Below, piece after piece: positions 27,861 to 39,953 of a stretch of DNA of 53,383 bases. Positions within the stretch are counted from its first letter, which is position 1. The number at the start of each line of letters is the position of its first letter. Where the stretch lies: positions 1-53,383 of the forward strand of contig JAQGDQ010001233.1 of the NCBI GenBank assembly GCA_030141605.1, written 5' to 3'. The translations under genes and the position numbers were made by a program. The stretch comes from Tubiluchus corallicola (Eukaryota; Priapulida; Priapulimorpha; Priapulimorphida; Tubiluchidae). Under the pieces are notes generated by a model. The model did not search any database and was not told the DNA's origin. It saw only the letters and a program-made list of their open reading frames with translations.

Positions 27861-28433
27861 TTAGTCCTTCCCGTGCACGGATGCACATTGGGCAGACAGC
27901 ATTTTCCACTGGGTTCTATCGGCGGCTTCTCTTTCGATGTTCTCCCAACATTTGAAAGATCTGCGCCACGTTGTTTTTGGCCGACCTCTTTTCCTTTTTC
28001 CACTAGGTGATTCCCAGCGCAACGCTATTTTGGAGTGGCGTTGTTCTGGTAGGCGGAGAATATGTCCAGCCAACTCAGTCTTCTCTCTGCGATTATTTCC
28101 TGCAACCGCCTTGACTGCGCCTGCTGTAGGACTTCCACATTGGTAACATGGTCGCGATAGGATATTTTTAGGATTTTCCGAAGACATTTATGATGGAAGA
28201 CGTCCAGTTTCTTTGATATCATTGCTGTAACTTTCCAGGTTTCGCTGACATAAAGAGCCATTGGCAATGGTGTTGTACAAACGAAGCTTGATTTTCTTTT
28301 CAATTTTCTTGTTTGCCCAGATTTTTCCCATTTTCCTAAATACTGCTGCTGCTTTTCCAATTCTCCAATTTTTCAATGCTGGTAGATTAACTTGAACAAA
28401 ACTCGAGGTTATCCTTTCTCCAAAATATGTCAA
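27861..28433 (-). pseudogene. APE-type LINE C-terminal relic
   Basis: Split over three frames on the minus strand: GKAAAVFRKMGKIW and KIKLRLYNTI, then ALYVSETWKVT, KKLDVFHHKCLRKIL and RRLQEIIAERRLSWL, then LAGHILRLPEQ and KRKRGRPKTTW. This is the conserved tail of RTE-like and related endonuclease-bearing LINEs (K-T-LRLY, S-ETW, RRRLRWLGH, GRP..W). At least two frameshifts make it dead. The 5' half of a similar element lies separately at 45895-46700. Confidence 0.8.
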
Positions 28434-28625
28434 GCTGACTATATATATATATATATGAACAGCTAGTGACGGCTGCTAAAGTCTGGTGCTGTTATCTTAT
28501 GTGGGATTGCAAAATGGCTCGTTTCTGTGGATGTTTCGGAGATGCAAAGTGGTTCCCAACCACTGAAAAGCACACACTAGTCAGAGCTGAAATCTCAATC
28601 AAATACAAATGTTTGACAACACGGA
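28434..28625. other. Short intergenic gap
   Basis: Contains a short AT dinucleotide run (28440-28455). Nothing else was recognised. Confidence 0.4.
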
Positions 28626-28890
28626 CATAAGTTATAAATTTCAGTTTATTTATTTCCACTCTGCATCCAACAGTTATAATAAAAATACAGATATGTAATT
28701 TCACAGAAGTAAATATAAATATAAATGCAATATTATCCAGAAATTACAAAAGAGATTCTTATGCAGCAAATACATGTGCAAATTACATTACAGAGTAAAA
28801 GCATAGCTTGACAGGCCAAACTGTACATGGAAATCTTAAAGAAGTGATTAATAATTGAAGTAATAATAATATATACATAAAAGTGGGGGT
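28626..28890 (-). repeat. Dispersed repeat, probable LINE 3' end (copy 1)
   Basis: Shares CACTCTGCATCCAACAGTTA, AAAAGAGATTCTTATGCAGC and GCATAGCTTGACAGGCCAAA with 34615-34890. In minus orientation it ends in GGAAATAAATAAAC, like a LINE 3' end with a polyadenylation signal. No RT frame is attached. Confidence 0.6.
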
Positions 28891-29884
28891 AGTAGTAGGA
28901 GTATATAGCGTATATTGCTAATAGTTTACAGGAACCAGCATCCAGCAGCATAGGCTCATGCTCATTTGTTAATCTTGTAAATTAGTACCAAATTTGCTTG
29001 CAATTGGTTACGACAATTAAAGAAAGATAGTAGCAGAATCCAGCGTTTTAGTGAGCAAATCACAATTGAGCAAAGCCAATGGAATGAGAATGTCTCTTAC
29101 TACAGCAACTTTCTGTTCCTTTTCATCTGCTATTTCAAATTATGAGCGGCACTTTCGCAAAACTTATTTGCGCTATAATGCCTGTTTTTTAGGTTTAATT
29201 CTGTTGAATTTGTTATCTAATTGGCTTAAAGTCCGTACGTCATAAGTCATTTATTTCACCTTACACATTTACAATAGTTTCATGTACAATATCTAGTGAA
29301 AGGGCCTACAATGAACGTAATACAAATAAGAAATACTGCACAGGAAAAGCCTCATACAGTGTTCACCTATACACGAAGGTAAATGTGTTGCGGGTAATCA
29401 AAAAGCAGGGCTTGTTAGATTGTCCCACACAGTGATAGAAAAAAAAGTAATGGAAATAATCTGAACTTTTAAAGTGAATCGTGTGATAAAAAAACATTAG
29501 TGCTTAAAATGGAATGATGTAATGAATGAAGCTCATATATGGGATGATATAAAAGATAGAAAGACTATTATTTGTTAATAGTATGTAAAATTAAGATACT
29601 AAATCTTTGATGGAAGTTGATATATTCACACTGTAAGGCTCATTGCGGGAGCCAGCTTGATAACTCGTGAGACAAAGATCTATACTCACAATGCAATATT
29701 TCGTGGTTTCAGTTGTGTGGGACATTATCATAGCCCTATCAACTTGACCTAAGCTCTCGGAGTCGGGCAATTGAACGAATGCCAAAATCAATTGTCTTTA
29801 AGCAATCGGTGGTGTGAATGATTCATTCGATTAATTGAAAAATTAATCAAGGTTGTTTGTATAAGAGAAACAAGCGACAATACA
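28891..29884. other. Intergenic with a receptor-flank module
   Basis: 29030-29200 is a diverged copy of 20270-20460, the flank module upstream of receptor 2. The rest shows no gene. Confidence 0.45.
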
Positions 29885-29943
29885 TTGTAAATGCATTAGT
29901 AAAGTGCAGAAACAATTTGTCCTTTATTATGTGCTATTTGTTG

Positions 29944-30402
<459 letters not shown>

Positions 30403-30409
30403 TTTGTTG

Positions 30410-30794
30410 TATAGAATTATTATGCGTATGGGTAGCAATAGTGATATATTGTTACAATACAACGTTGTTACCATTCACATGATTAAAATGACTAAAATTT
30501 ATTTGTCTAGCTAATACTTTTACAGTGCGTTAGCTTAACACTCATGTAGATTCCTTAGATAAATATTTTTGTCACCAACTATGCTATAATTAGTTACTAC
30601 CTGTTATAACAAAGGCACTGATCGATTTTAGGAATGTGATCACTCTATAATATCCTGTTATGTTACAAGAGACTAGCATGCAGTGACGTAGATCAGGTGT
30701 GAAAGCTTCTCTGTTGCTACACAGAGTTGTATTTTTCTAATGAATAGCGTGAAAGAACGACGTTAGTGATACCGCGAAATTATAACATTTAATA
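30410..30794. other. 5' flank of receptor 5
   Basis: 30430-30525 matches 35650-35735 (AATACAACGTTGTTACCATT and TTTGTCTAGCTAATACTTTT), so the region upstream of the genes at 30795 and 36198 was duplicated. The promoter cannot be pinned down. Confidence 0.5.
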
Positions 30795-31643
30795 ATGTTA
30801 ACAGAAAATTACACAAAGGTAGGAAACACCACTAATGAACTACATACCAACAAAAGTTTGTTTATCCTAGTATGCCAAACATTCCTAGCATGGTTGATCG
30901 TTATTATAGCTGCAGGAAACTTGCTTGTCTTAGTTGCAATTTACAAGTACGAGCAGTTGCAAACAAGAACGAATGCACTGATCGCATCACTAGCTGTAAC
31001 AGATCTGCTATGTGGATTGATATCACTGCCTATTGGAATTGTCAGTATTGCACGCGTTAATTTTAGACAATACAGTGTTGAAAATTTTGTTTCCGTGGTT
31101 GCTATAAACTGTAGCCTAATACACTTGTGCTTAATTGCTGTCGAGAGATATGTAGCCATTTTGCATCCTTACAAATACAACATTTATTTTACAAAGAGAA
31201 CATTGAGCATGTTATTATCCATTACATGGCTCTTGGGCATCACTTCAGCATACATAGAAATAATAGACGACAGCACGATTGCTACCAGTATTTTGACTTA
31301 TTTACCAACAATAGCTATAGTTTCATTGTACACATTAATATGGCGGGCAGCAAGAAAGCAAATCTTGCAAATTCGCGATCAAAACCAACAAACTGGAACA
31401 AGAGTGACAGACATGAAAGCAACAAAAACTTTAACTATAATCACTACTGCATTTTTCATTTGTTGAGGTCCACTCTTAATCGTTTTAACAATCTTAATAA
31501 GATGTCCATTGTGTATATCAGAAGACGCTTTCAGAGTAGTAGTATGTATAGTTTTCTTGAACTGTGCAGTCAACCCTTTCATATATGCAGCAACAAACAG
31601 CAAATTTAGAACAGCATTCGAGAAGATTCTTAGTTGCCGGTAA
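30795..31643 (+). pseudogene. Class A GPCR, cluster member 5, nonsense at the toggle Trp
   Basis: The frame has 282 codons and is intact from ATG to the normal C-terminus except for one TGA at 31464-31466 (codon 224). That is where the paralogues have TGG for Trp 6.48 of C-W-x-P, so a single G-to-A change broke the gene. All else is kept: sequons in the N-terminus, SLAVTDLL, E-R-Y, HPYKY, W4.50 with P5.50 26 residues on, no Cys at 3.25, C-P-L-C in ECL3, and N-P-F-I-Y. The lack of other damage means the mutation is recent or polymorphic, or is a sequencing error. The predicted product would end within TM6. Confidence 0.85.
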
Positions 31644-32160
31644 AATAACAACAAAATGTGTCGTCTCAGGTTTTCGTGAGGATTGTTTCTTCTGTAACTT
31701 GTGATTGATTAACACTAGAAGGACTGGTAGAAGGACCGGCATGCGTCAATTGATGCACTCGTATCTTTTATCTCTATATAAAATAAAACTAACAGTTATC
31801 ATGCTGATTTTATATAATATTCAGCGATACATCAAATTGTTATATGAATCCATACAAAACTGAAACTGAGGCAATATTGTTAACCATGTATTTTAACCGT
31901 TCTTCAAAACTTATTACAGATTCTTTATTAATCATGTTTTATTGTAGCATTATAAAGAGATAAAGAAAATTAAATTGAATTGAATATAAATATGGCAGCG
32001 TTTGTTTGCGCACTTCCACACACCACACTCCCACAAAAGTTGCAGTTATCTATGAGGTACTTATTAGCAACGGCGTACTTCCAACTTGCACCGTCTTTTC
32101 ACTGGACTTCCTGGTGAAACGCTTGCTTCTCCTTCTCTGATTTACACCACAATCATCACA
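31644..32160. other. Intergenic
   Basis: The first ~80 bases are a diverged receptor 3' flank. No gene in the rest. Confidence 0.4.
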
Positions 32161-32182
32161 TCTGTTACTCACATTCTGAGCA

Positions 32183-33955
32183 GTAACGTACTGACTGCGT
32201 CCACGTCCCCTACTTCCTCAACTCCTGTTCATAACACTATCTCTGTTCTTTCCACATCCGAGTAGTAATGTACCGGCTGCGTCCACGTCCCCTACTTCCT
32301 CAACTCCTGTTCATAACACTACCTCTGTTCTTTCCACATCCGAGTAGTAACGTACCAGCTGCGTCCACGTCCCCCACTTCCTCAACTCCTGTTCATAACA
32401 CTACCTCTGTTCTTTCCACGTCTGAGCAGTAACGTACCGGCTGCGTCCACGTCCCCTACTTCCTCAACTCCTGTTCATAACACTACCTCTGTTCTTTCCA
32501 CGTCCGAGCAGTAACGTACCGGCTGCGTCCACGTCCCCTACTTCCTCAACTCTTGTTCATAACACTACCTCTGTTCTTTCCACGTCCAAGCAGTAACGTA
32601 CCGGCTGCGTCCACGTCCCCTACTTCCTCAACTCTTGTTCATAACACTACCTCTGTTCTTTCCACGTCCAAGCAGTAACGTACCGGCTGCGTCCACGTCC
32701 CCCACTTCCTCAACTCCTGTTCATAACACTACCTCTGTTCTTTCCACGTCCGAGTAGTAACGTACCGGCTGCGTCCACGTCCCCTACTTCCTCAACTCCT
32801 GTTCATAACACTACCTCTGTTCTTTTCACATCCGAGTAGTAACGTACCGGCTGCGTCCATGTCCCCTACTTCCTCAACTCCTGTTCATAACACTACCTCT
32901 GTTCTTTTCACATCCGAGTAGTAACGTACCGGCTGCGTCCATGTCCCCTACTTCCTCAACTCCTGTTCATAACACTATCTCTGTTCTTTCCACATCCGAG
33001 CAGTAATGTACCGGCTGCGTCCACGTCCCCTACTTCCTCAACTCCTGTTCATAACACTACCTCTGTTCTTTCCACATCCGAGCAGTAACGTACCGGCTGC
33101 GTCCACGTCCCCTACTTCCTCAACTCCTGTTCATAACACTATCTCTGTTCTTTCCACGTCCGAGCAGTAACGTACCGGCTGCGTCCACGTCCCCTACTTC
33201 CTCAACTCCTGTTCATAACACTACCTCTGTTCTTTCCACGTCCGATTAGTAACGTACCGGCTGCGTCCACGTCCCCTACTTCCGCTACTCCTGTTCATAA
33301 CACTACCTCTGTTCTTTCCACATCCGAGCAGTAACGAACCGGCTGCGTCCACGTCCCCTACTTCCGCTACTCCTGTTCATAACACTATCTCTGTTCTTTC
33401 CACATCCGAGCAGTAACGTACCGGCTGCGTCCACGTCCCCTACTTCCTCAACTCCTGTTCATAACACTATCTCTGTTCTTTCCACGTCTGAGCAGTAACG
33501 CACCGGCTGCGTCCACGTCCCCCACTTCCTCAACTCCTGTTCATAACACTACCTCTGTTCTTTCCACGTTTGATTAGTAACGTACCGGCTGCGTCCACGT
33601 CCCCTACTTCCTCAACTCCTGTTCATAACACTACCTCTGTTCTTTTCACATCCGAGTAGTAACGTACCGGCTGCGTCCACGTCCCCTACTTCCTCAACTC
33701 CTGTTCATAACACTACCTCTGTTCTTTTCACGTCCGAGTAGTAACGTACCGGCTGCGTCCACGTCCCCTACTTCCTCAACTCCTGTTCATAACACTACCT
33801 CTGTTCTTTCCACGTCCGAGCAGTAACGTACCGGCTGCGTCCACGTCCCCTACTTCCTCAACTCCTGTTCATAACACTATCTCTGTTCTTTCCACGTCCG
33901 AGCAGTAACGTACCGGCTGCGTCCACGTCCCCTACTTCCTCAACTCCTGTTCACA
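32183..33955. repeat. 82-bp satellite array, ~21.6 copies
   Basis: The unit begins GTAACGTACCGGCTGCGTCC and includes CTACTTCCTCAACTCC, GTTCATAACACTAC and TTCTTTCCACGTCCGAG. The period, measured from 32429 to 32511, is 82 bp. Copies differ by a few transitions (CACATCC or CACGTCC, GAGCAG or GAGTAG). No long frame crosses it. Confidence 0.95.
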
Positions 33956-34614
33956 CTTGCATTGTTTTTTTAACTCGACCCTAGATGGCAGACAAACGTT
34001 GTTCAGTCACCTTAGCAACGCCAATTCCGGTAGCGTCATGTTAGAACCTGCAGCAGGACAATGGACGTAGCAGCTGCGTGTCACAAATTCCATAGCAACC
34101 CATTGTTCCAGCTAAGCTGTGGCTTGCTGCTGTGTGAAATATTACACATCTTTTTAATGTCATTAGCGCTCAAAAAGTTTATGCTCTGCATTTGAATAAA
34201 TAAATTATTTCGGTTGGATATCTCATTAGCTATTTCAAGATGCTGGCTGTCTTTGTTTAAGTAGGCCAATACTTCAACTATTTGAGAAAGATTCCCCAGT
34301 ACCCATTGAAAATGCTTCTTTTACTGGACAAAACAGCATAAAACACTTAATAAATTTATTGAAAACGCACAAAACCCAAAAATGATCTTGATATAAAAAT
34401 CTTGACATTTTAAAGCTTAAGAACCCCTCTTAATAGATCCGTAGGCTGTCTTTGCCTGCAAATACTCATTACAGCAAAATTAACGGGTATTGTGTAAATA
34501 GTAAAATATCTCAATGGTCAGCAAGTTAATCAGCCACAGCAGTGAAACTTGTAATTGCAGTATTTGCAGTCGCATGTATTTCCATCTCATCATTTGAATG
34601 TTTATAAGTATAAG
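33956..34614. other. Intergenic, no gene seen
   Basis: No recognisable gene or element. The minus frame at 34081-34269 has no family resemblance. Confidence 0.4.
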
Positions 34615-34890
34615 TTTATAAGTTATAAGTTTATTTATTTCCACTCTGCATCCAACAGTTATAATAAAAATACAGATAATTTCACTGAAGTAAATATAAA
34701 TATAAATGCAATATTATCCTGAAATTACAAAAGAGATTCTTATGCAGCATATACATGTGCAAATTACATTATAGAGTAATTTTGATGCATACAGTTTGAG
34801 CTTAAAAGCATAGCTTGACAGGCCAAACTGTACGTGGAAATCTTAAAAAAATGATTAATAATTGAAATAATGATAATATACACATAAGGG
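34615..34890 (-). repeat. Dispersed repeat, probable LINE 3' end (copy 2)
   Basis: Second copy of the repeat at 28626-28890, slightly longer because it has an extra segment near GATGCATACAGTTTGAGCTT. It is preceded by TATAAGTTTATAAG repeats that may be part of the LINE tail. Confidence 0.6.
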
Positions 34891-35066
34891 GGGAGTTGTG
34901 AATGAAAGATGAAATGGAGCGAGAACCAAGAAAAACTGTGATCATGATTATAAAGTGTTCAGTAACCTGTTGAGCATAGTCACGTTTTATTAAGATTACT
35001 GTGGAAAAAGAATGCAGTTGTAATCATAATCATAATGTTCTGCATCAGGCTCATTTTGCTTACACA

Positions 35067-35436
35067 CGAGGTTACACAGGCTTACACGAGGTTACACAGG
35101 GTTACACAGGCTTACACAGGGTTACACGAGGTTACACAGGCTTACACGAGGTTACACAGGGTTACACAGGCTTACACAGGCTTACACGAGGTTACACGAG
35201 GTTACACAGCCTTACACAGGGTTACACAGGCTTACACAGGGTTACACAGGGTTACACAGGGTTACACAGGCTTACACAGGGTTACACAGGGTTACACAGG
35301 GTTACACAGGCTTACACAGGGTTACACAGGCTTACACAGGGTTACACAGGGTTACACGAGGTTACACAGGCTTACACAGGCTTACACAGGGTTACACGAG
35401 GTTACACAGGGTTACACAGGGTTACACAGGGTTACG
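35067..35436. repeat. 10-bp tandem array, ~37 copies, three main unit variants
   Basis: The units are GTTACACAGG, CTTACACAGG and GTTACACGAG in irregular order, with one GTTACACAGC. The array is in perfect 10-base register. Two reading frames are open through it (GYTGLH and VTQAYT repeats) only because no 30-bp combination contains a stop. The right edge changes directly into the receptor 3' flank module (CAGTTTGGAATTACGAAAAC). Confidence 0.97.
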
Positions 35437-35735
35437 CAGTTTGGAATTACGAAAACCAAACTGGGCAACAAAAACTCAAAAGACAAGGAACAAGAATTTC
35501 TAAACAAATTTCGAAACTGTAATTATGTAATAGTGTGTAAAATCAGGACAAATTCCTTGAGCATTCATCGTAAATGTACTAGGTAAAGTGCAGAAACAAA
35601 TGGCCCTTTATTATGTGCTATTTGTTGTATAGTTTTATTATTTAGTGAGCAGTAGTGATATATTTGTCAATACAACGTTGTTACCATTCATATCATTAAA
35701 GTGACTAAAATTAATTTGTCTAGCTAATACTTTTA
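35437..35735 (+). repeat. Orphan receptor 3' flank module
   Basis: Matches 21840-22030 (AACTCAAAAGACAAG, TTATTATGTGCTATTTGTTG) and 30430-30525, but has no receptor coding sequence before it; the 10-bp array sits there instead. It implies another lost receptor copy. Confidence 0.65.
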
Positions 35736-36197
35736 CGTAAGATTTAATTTCGTTATTCTAGTTATGTTATGCATTATACATATGCACGCTATCTGATACA
35801 ACTATTGTTGAACATGTCCCAAAGTGCCATGCAAATTTAAATAATTAGCTTACTGGCAGGCATAGTTTCTTGCTTAGATCAACATTTGTGTCCATTTGGT
35901 AACAGTTGTTAAATAGTAGCTCCATGATACAAATATATGCATGCAAATAGTATGTACATATAGGTACAGAAAGACATTGATCATTCAAGCAGAGCTGAGA
36001 CAACAGCAACAATATACGTACACATACTGTATGTACATACAGGTGTACACAGCTGCTAGGAGTGTGCACAATACAACGATTATCTTACAATGTGTTACAT
36101 TACTTATTTAACAACAAACTAATGCTCGACAATACTATCAGGTGTAAAGACGTCCGTTTTGCAACATAAAGTTCGTATGTTTCAAATGTTAACTTGA
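35736..36197. other. 5' flank of receptor 6
   Basis: No gene and no clear core promoter motif. Contains GTATGTACATA-type short palindromes near 35950 and 36030. Confidence 0.4.
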
Positions 36198-37088
36198 ATG
36201 AGCAATGGTGAAAATTTATCGCACTCGGCAATGATACTCAAGAATTTCACTAGAAATGCAACTGACGAAGTGCAACACAATGAATATGACTTTACTTTGA
36301 CTATAACAGGATTGCTTGTGTGCCTGGCTATTATTATAGTTGCTGGGAACTTGTTAGTTCTAGTTGCAGTTTACAAGTATGAGCAGTTGCAAACAAGAAC
36401 GAATGCACTGATCGTATCACTCGCTGTAACAGATCTGCTATTTGGACTCGTGTCACTACCAGTTGAAATCGTTGGCATAGTGTACGCAGAGAACTTTAGC
36501 CATTTATATCATTCTGCTGAAATTTTTCTTATATTGGCTGCCCTGAACAGTAGCATATTACACTTGTGTTTAATTGCAAGTGAGAGATACGTAGCCATTT
36601 TGCACCCTTACAAATACAATATATACCTTACAAAGAGAACATTAAGTATTACGTTATCTGTTACGTGGCTTTCTGCTCTTGTTCTAGCATACATGGAAAC
36701 GATTAACATTGCTTTAAGTTTAATTGCAATCATCACAACGAGTTTTCTAGCGATGACAGTTATACTATCTTTGTATGCGTTAATATGGCGGGCAGCAAGA
36801 AAGCAAATCTTGCAAATTCGTGATCAAAACCAACAAACTGGAACAAGAGTGATGGACATGAAAGCAACAAAAACTTTAACAATAGTCACTGTTGCATTTT
36901 TCATTTGTTGGTTTCCATACACGGTCTCGGCAATAATCTACGCAACATGTTCATTGTGCATACCAGACTTTGCTCTGCAAGTAGCAAGTTGGATGAGTTT
37001 TTCAAACAGTGCAGTCAACCCTTTCATATACGCAGCAACAAACAGCAAATTTAGAACAGCATTCAAGAAGATTCTTAGATGCCGGTAA
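36198..37088 (+). CDS. Intronless class A GPCR, cluster member 6
   Basis: A 296-residue receptor with a slightly longer N-terminus containing the sequons NLS, NFT and NAT. It has G-N-L-L-V, SLAVTDLLFG, E-R-Y, HPYKY, W4.50, C-W-F-P and N-P-F-I-Y, plus terminal basic residues after a helix-8 Cys. The residue at 5.50 is Ala, 28 after W4.50, so ECL2 is again almost absent. Position 3.25 is His. ECL3 has C-S-L-C. The end of the gene and its 3' flank match the member at 20852, while TM2-TM3 (PVEIVGIVYAE) resembles the members at 19035 and 25727, so it may be a conversion mosaic. An upstream in-frame ATG was not found; this start gives a normal N-terminal length. Confidence 0.92.
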   Translation: MSNGENLSHSAMILKNFTRNATDEVQHNEYDFTLTITGLLVCLAIIIVAGNLLVLVAVYKYEQLQTRTNALIVSLAVTDLLFGLVSLPVEIVGIVYAENFSHLYHSAEIFLILAALNSSILHLCLIASERYVAILHPYKYNIYLTKRTLSITLSVTWLSALVLAYMETINIALSLIAIITTSFLAMTVILSLYALIWRAARKQILQIRDQNQQTGTRVMDMKATKTLTIVTVAFFICWFPYTVSAIIYATCSLCIPDFALQVASWMSFSNSAVNPFIYAATNSKFRTAFKKILRCR

Positions 37089-37256
37089 AAATAATTACAA
37101 AGTACGTTGTTGTTTCAGTTCTGCTTGAATGATCAATGTATTTTTGTGTCTTGTGGTTGATAAAGTGTCACCTGGCCAGGTACGACTAATCAGAATGATA
37201 TCTGCAGGAAAGATTTTGGAATTACGAAAACCAATATGAATAATAAATATCTATAT

Positions 37257-37376
37257 ATACTACGGCCATATCACGTTGAAAACACCAGTTCTCGTCTGAT
37301 CACCGAAGTTAAGCAACGTAGAGCCTGGTTAGTACTTGAATGGGTGACCGCCTAGGAATACCAGGTGCTGTAGGTT
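37257..37376 (+). ncRNA. 5S rRNA-like head of a SINE
   Basis: Aligns along its full ~120 nt with eukaryotic 5S rRNA: CTACGGCCATA, TCTCGTCTGATC, GAAGTTAAGCAACG (A box), CCTGGTTAGTACTTGAATGG, GTGACCGCCTAGGAATACC (C box) and GGTGCTGTAGG. No T-run terminator follows. Instead the sequence runs on into a ~430 bp body ending in the tail also seen in the SINE fragment at 5714-5919. It is therefore a pol III promoter captured by a retroposon, not a working 5S gene. A lone 5S gene followed by unrelated repeat is possible but less likely. Confidence 0.8.
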
Positions 37377-37806
37377 TGTGGGATGCCCACACTGTATCTC
37401 GACACTAGGCGGAGGAGCTGCACAAGCAGCCAACGGCTAGAGGGTGGAGGAGGTCAAGTGACCCAACGGCCATGTGTAGAGGAGTAAACCTTCCAAATCA
37501 GGAGTGGATCCCCGAAGGCAGACCAGTGCAGCATGCTCACTGACTCCGGCAGCTCCTGGTGCCAACCTGGTGCCAAACGTATCACTCCACTTTCCTTTGG
37601 ACTACACCAGGGAGGAAGAGAGGGAGTTCCTATTGTCTGGGCAACTCAGGATCTCCATACACCTTGCCCAGGCGTGCGCCCTGGAGACGTTCAAGGATCG
37701 GACTGCTCAGCCACAGTCGACGCTGCAACTCCATCAATGAGACCAATAACTGACTCTCTTGGTGCGCACTCCATTGTCGTTCGAGACAAAAGGATGCCAA
37801 CAATAC
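37257..37806 (+). mobile_element. 5S-derived SINE, ~550 bp
   Basis: 5S-like head (37257-37376), a GC-richer body, then the tail ACTCCATTGTCGTTCGAGAC plus AAAAGGATGCCAACAA. Similar architecture is known as SINE3/AmnSINE-type elements, with a 5S head and a conserved body. Whether this body matches any named domain I cannot say. It inserted into the 3' flank module of the receptor at 36198. Frames inside (37504-37871) are not genes. Confidence 0.7.
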
Positions 37807-38680
37807 TTTATATATGTATTATAGGATTATTTGGTTGGTTATCGGAAAACTGTTGTTTGCTGTTGTTATAAATTGAATTTATATGTCTTTGTGTTCACCT
37901 GGTTTGCAAGGGGATTGGAAAGACTACATTTTTTGTGAAATAAAGTTATGTCCGATACTTATAGCTGTTAATTATTTCTATGTAATCTAGAAATCGAGCC
38001 TCCACCTTTGAAGATGAATGGGATAGTGTACGTAGTCTGCATGTGTCGCTTATTGTACCGAGTACGCGATTGTAGTATTATGTCATTCATTTAATTGTCA
38101 GTCTACTACACTAAAGTACTGAATTGGTCTATGCTGCCATCTACAGTCGTTGATATACTCTAACTTTACAAAGTTTGGCAGAGATTGATTTTTGTTTCTA
38201 AATATTGTTTGCTTTTGCTTTTATAAATAGTTATTAATCAGAGTAATTAGATAATTAATTTCATGCTTTAATTCTGGATCTAACTATCTTATTCAAGTTT
38301 AAATAGAGAAAAATTATAACATTCTAACACAGCTTTCTGTAAACCAATAATCTTTATTCTGCTATCAAAGAAGCCAAGTAGATTTTGATTTTGGTTTGAC
38401 TAGTAGTCTGTAGAGTATAGGTGACCTTTCCATTTATGGTATGTATGCATGAATGTGATGTTCCTTGAATCTCTGGTCATGTGATTTACTCTTTATTACA
38501 GCAGCTTTATTCTCTCAGGCATGCAAGTTTCAGTTGATCTAGAGACAGCATTGAGAAAGGATGCAAAATTTCTACTGTTAAATATCATGTTGCTAACTTT
38601 ATGACTGTTTGTTCAATTTTATGGTTGAGGTGAACATTGTATACGTTTTACAATAAAATTATTGCAAATTTCTATACCAT
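37807..38680. other. Intergenic, no gene seen
   Basis: AT-rich; nothing recognised. Confidence 0.4.
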
Positions 38681-39855
38681 GTGGAGTCGCACGGAGTTGC
38701 ATGGTGTGTGATCCCACTGCTGACACCATGTTAAAACTGGTGGATTTACACAGGCTACCGTAACATTAAACACATATTAGATCTAGCCTCTAGGAATCCA
38801 CATGCTGTTTACTGTACGCAGTCTGCATGTGGAGTCGCACGAAGTTGCATGATCCCACTGCTGACACCATGTACACAGACTGCATGTGGAGTCGCACGAA
38901 GTTGCATGATCCCACTGCTGACACCATGTTAAAAGTGATGGATTTACACAGACTATCATAACATTAAACACGTATTAGATCTAGCCTCTAGGAATCCACA
39001 TGCTGTTCACAGAGTGCAGTCTGCATGTGAAGCTGCGTGATGTGTGATCCCACTGCTGACACCATGTTAAAAGTGGTGGATTTACACAGACTATCATAAC
39101 ATTAAACACGTATTAGATCCAGCCTCTAGGAATCCAAATGCTGTTTACTGAGTGCAGTCTGCATGTGAAGCTGCATGATGTGTGATCCCACTGCTGACAC
39201 CATGTTAAAAGTGGTGGATTTACACAGACTATCATAACATTAAACACGTATTAGATCCAGCCCTAGGAATCCACATGCTGTTCACAGAGTGCAGTCTGCA
39301 TGTGGAGTCGCACGAAGTTGCATGATGTGTGATCCCACTGCTGACACCATGTTAAAAGTGGTGGATTTACACAGACTATCATAACATTAAACACGTATTA
39401 GATCTAGCCTCTGGGAATCCACATGCTGATTACTGAGTGCAGTCTGCATGTGAAGCTGCGTGATGTGTGATCCCACTGCTGACACCATGTTAAAAGTGGT
39501 GGATTTACACAGACTATCATAACATTAAACACGTATTAGATCTAACCTCTAGGAATCCACATGCTGTTTACTGAGTGCAGTCTGCATGTGAAGCTGCATG
39601 ATGTGTGATCCCACTGCTGACACCAATGTTAAAAGTGGTGGATTTACACAGACTATCATAACATTAAACACGTATTAGATCCAGCCTCTAGGAATCCACA
39701 CGCTGTTTACTGAGTGCAGTCTGCATGTGACGCTGCATGATGTGTGATCCCACTGCTGACACCAATGTTAAAAGTGGTGGATTTACACAGACTATCATAA
39801 CATTAAACACGTATTAGATCTAGCCTCTAGGAATCCACACGCTGTTTACTGAGAA
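38681..39855. repeat. ~138-bp tandem array, ~8 copies
   Basis: The unit contains GCAGTCTGCATGTG, GATCCCACTGCTGACACCAT, GTGGTGGATTTACACAGACT and CACGTATTAGATC. Unit starts at 39016, 39154, 39291, 39439, 39577 and 39716 give steps of 137-148 bp; the long step carries the extra GAGTCGCACGAAGTT segment. The first copies (38681-38990) are more irregular. Confidence 0.95.
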
Positions 39856-39953
39856 CAGACGATCGTTTCGACACAAATATAATTATCAGTTTTGGAAATT
39901 AAGCTAAAAGAAACAATTTGTGGCACCGCAGTTATCAAGACACAAAAATTATC

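Noticed and set aside
31464-31466. Selenocysteine or programmed readthrough at the TGA
   Set aside because: The residue is Trp in nearly all paralogues and no SECIS-like hairpin was recognised. A point mutation is simpler.
32183-33955. Possible coding repeat domain in the 82-bp array
   Set aside because: 82 is not a multiple of three, and stops occur in all frames.
35001-35586. Repeat protein with TGLHRVTQ motifs
   Set aside because: Two overlapping frames are both open because a 30-bp set of the 10-bp units lacks stops. No signal peptide or family resemblance.
37257-37376. Functional 5S rRNA gene
   Set aside because: No T-run terminator follows, no tandem 5S array is present, and a retroposon body with a shared tail is fused to its 3' end.
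37504-37871. Overlapping ~80-110 residue frames
   Set aside because: All lie in the body of the 5S-derived SINE and none resembles a protein family.
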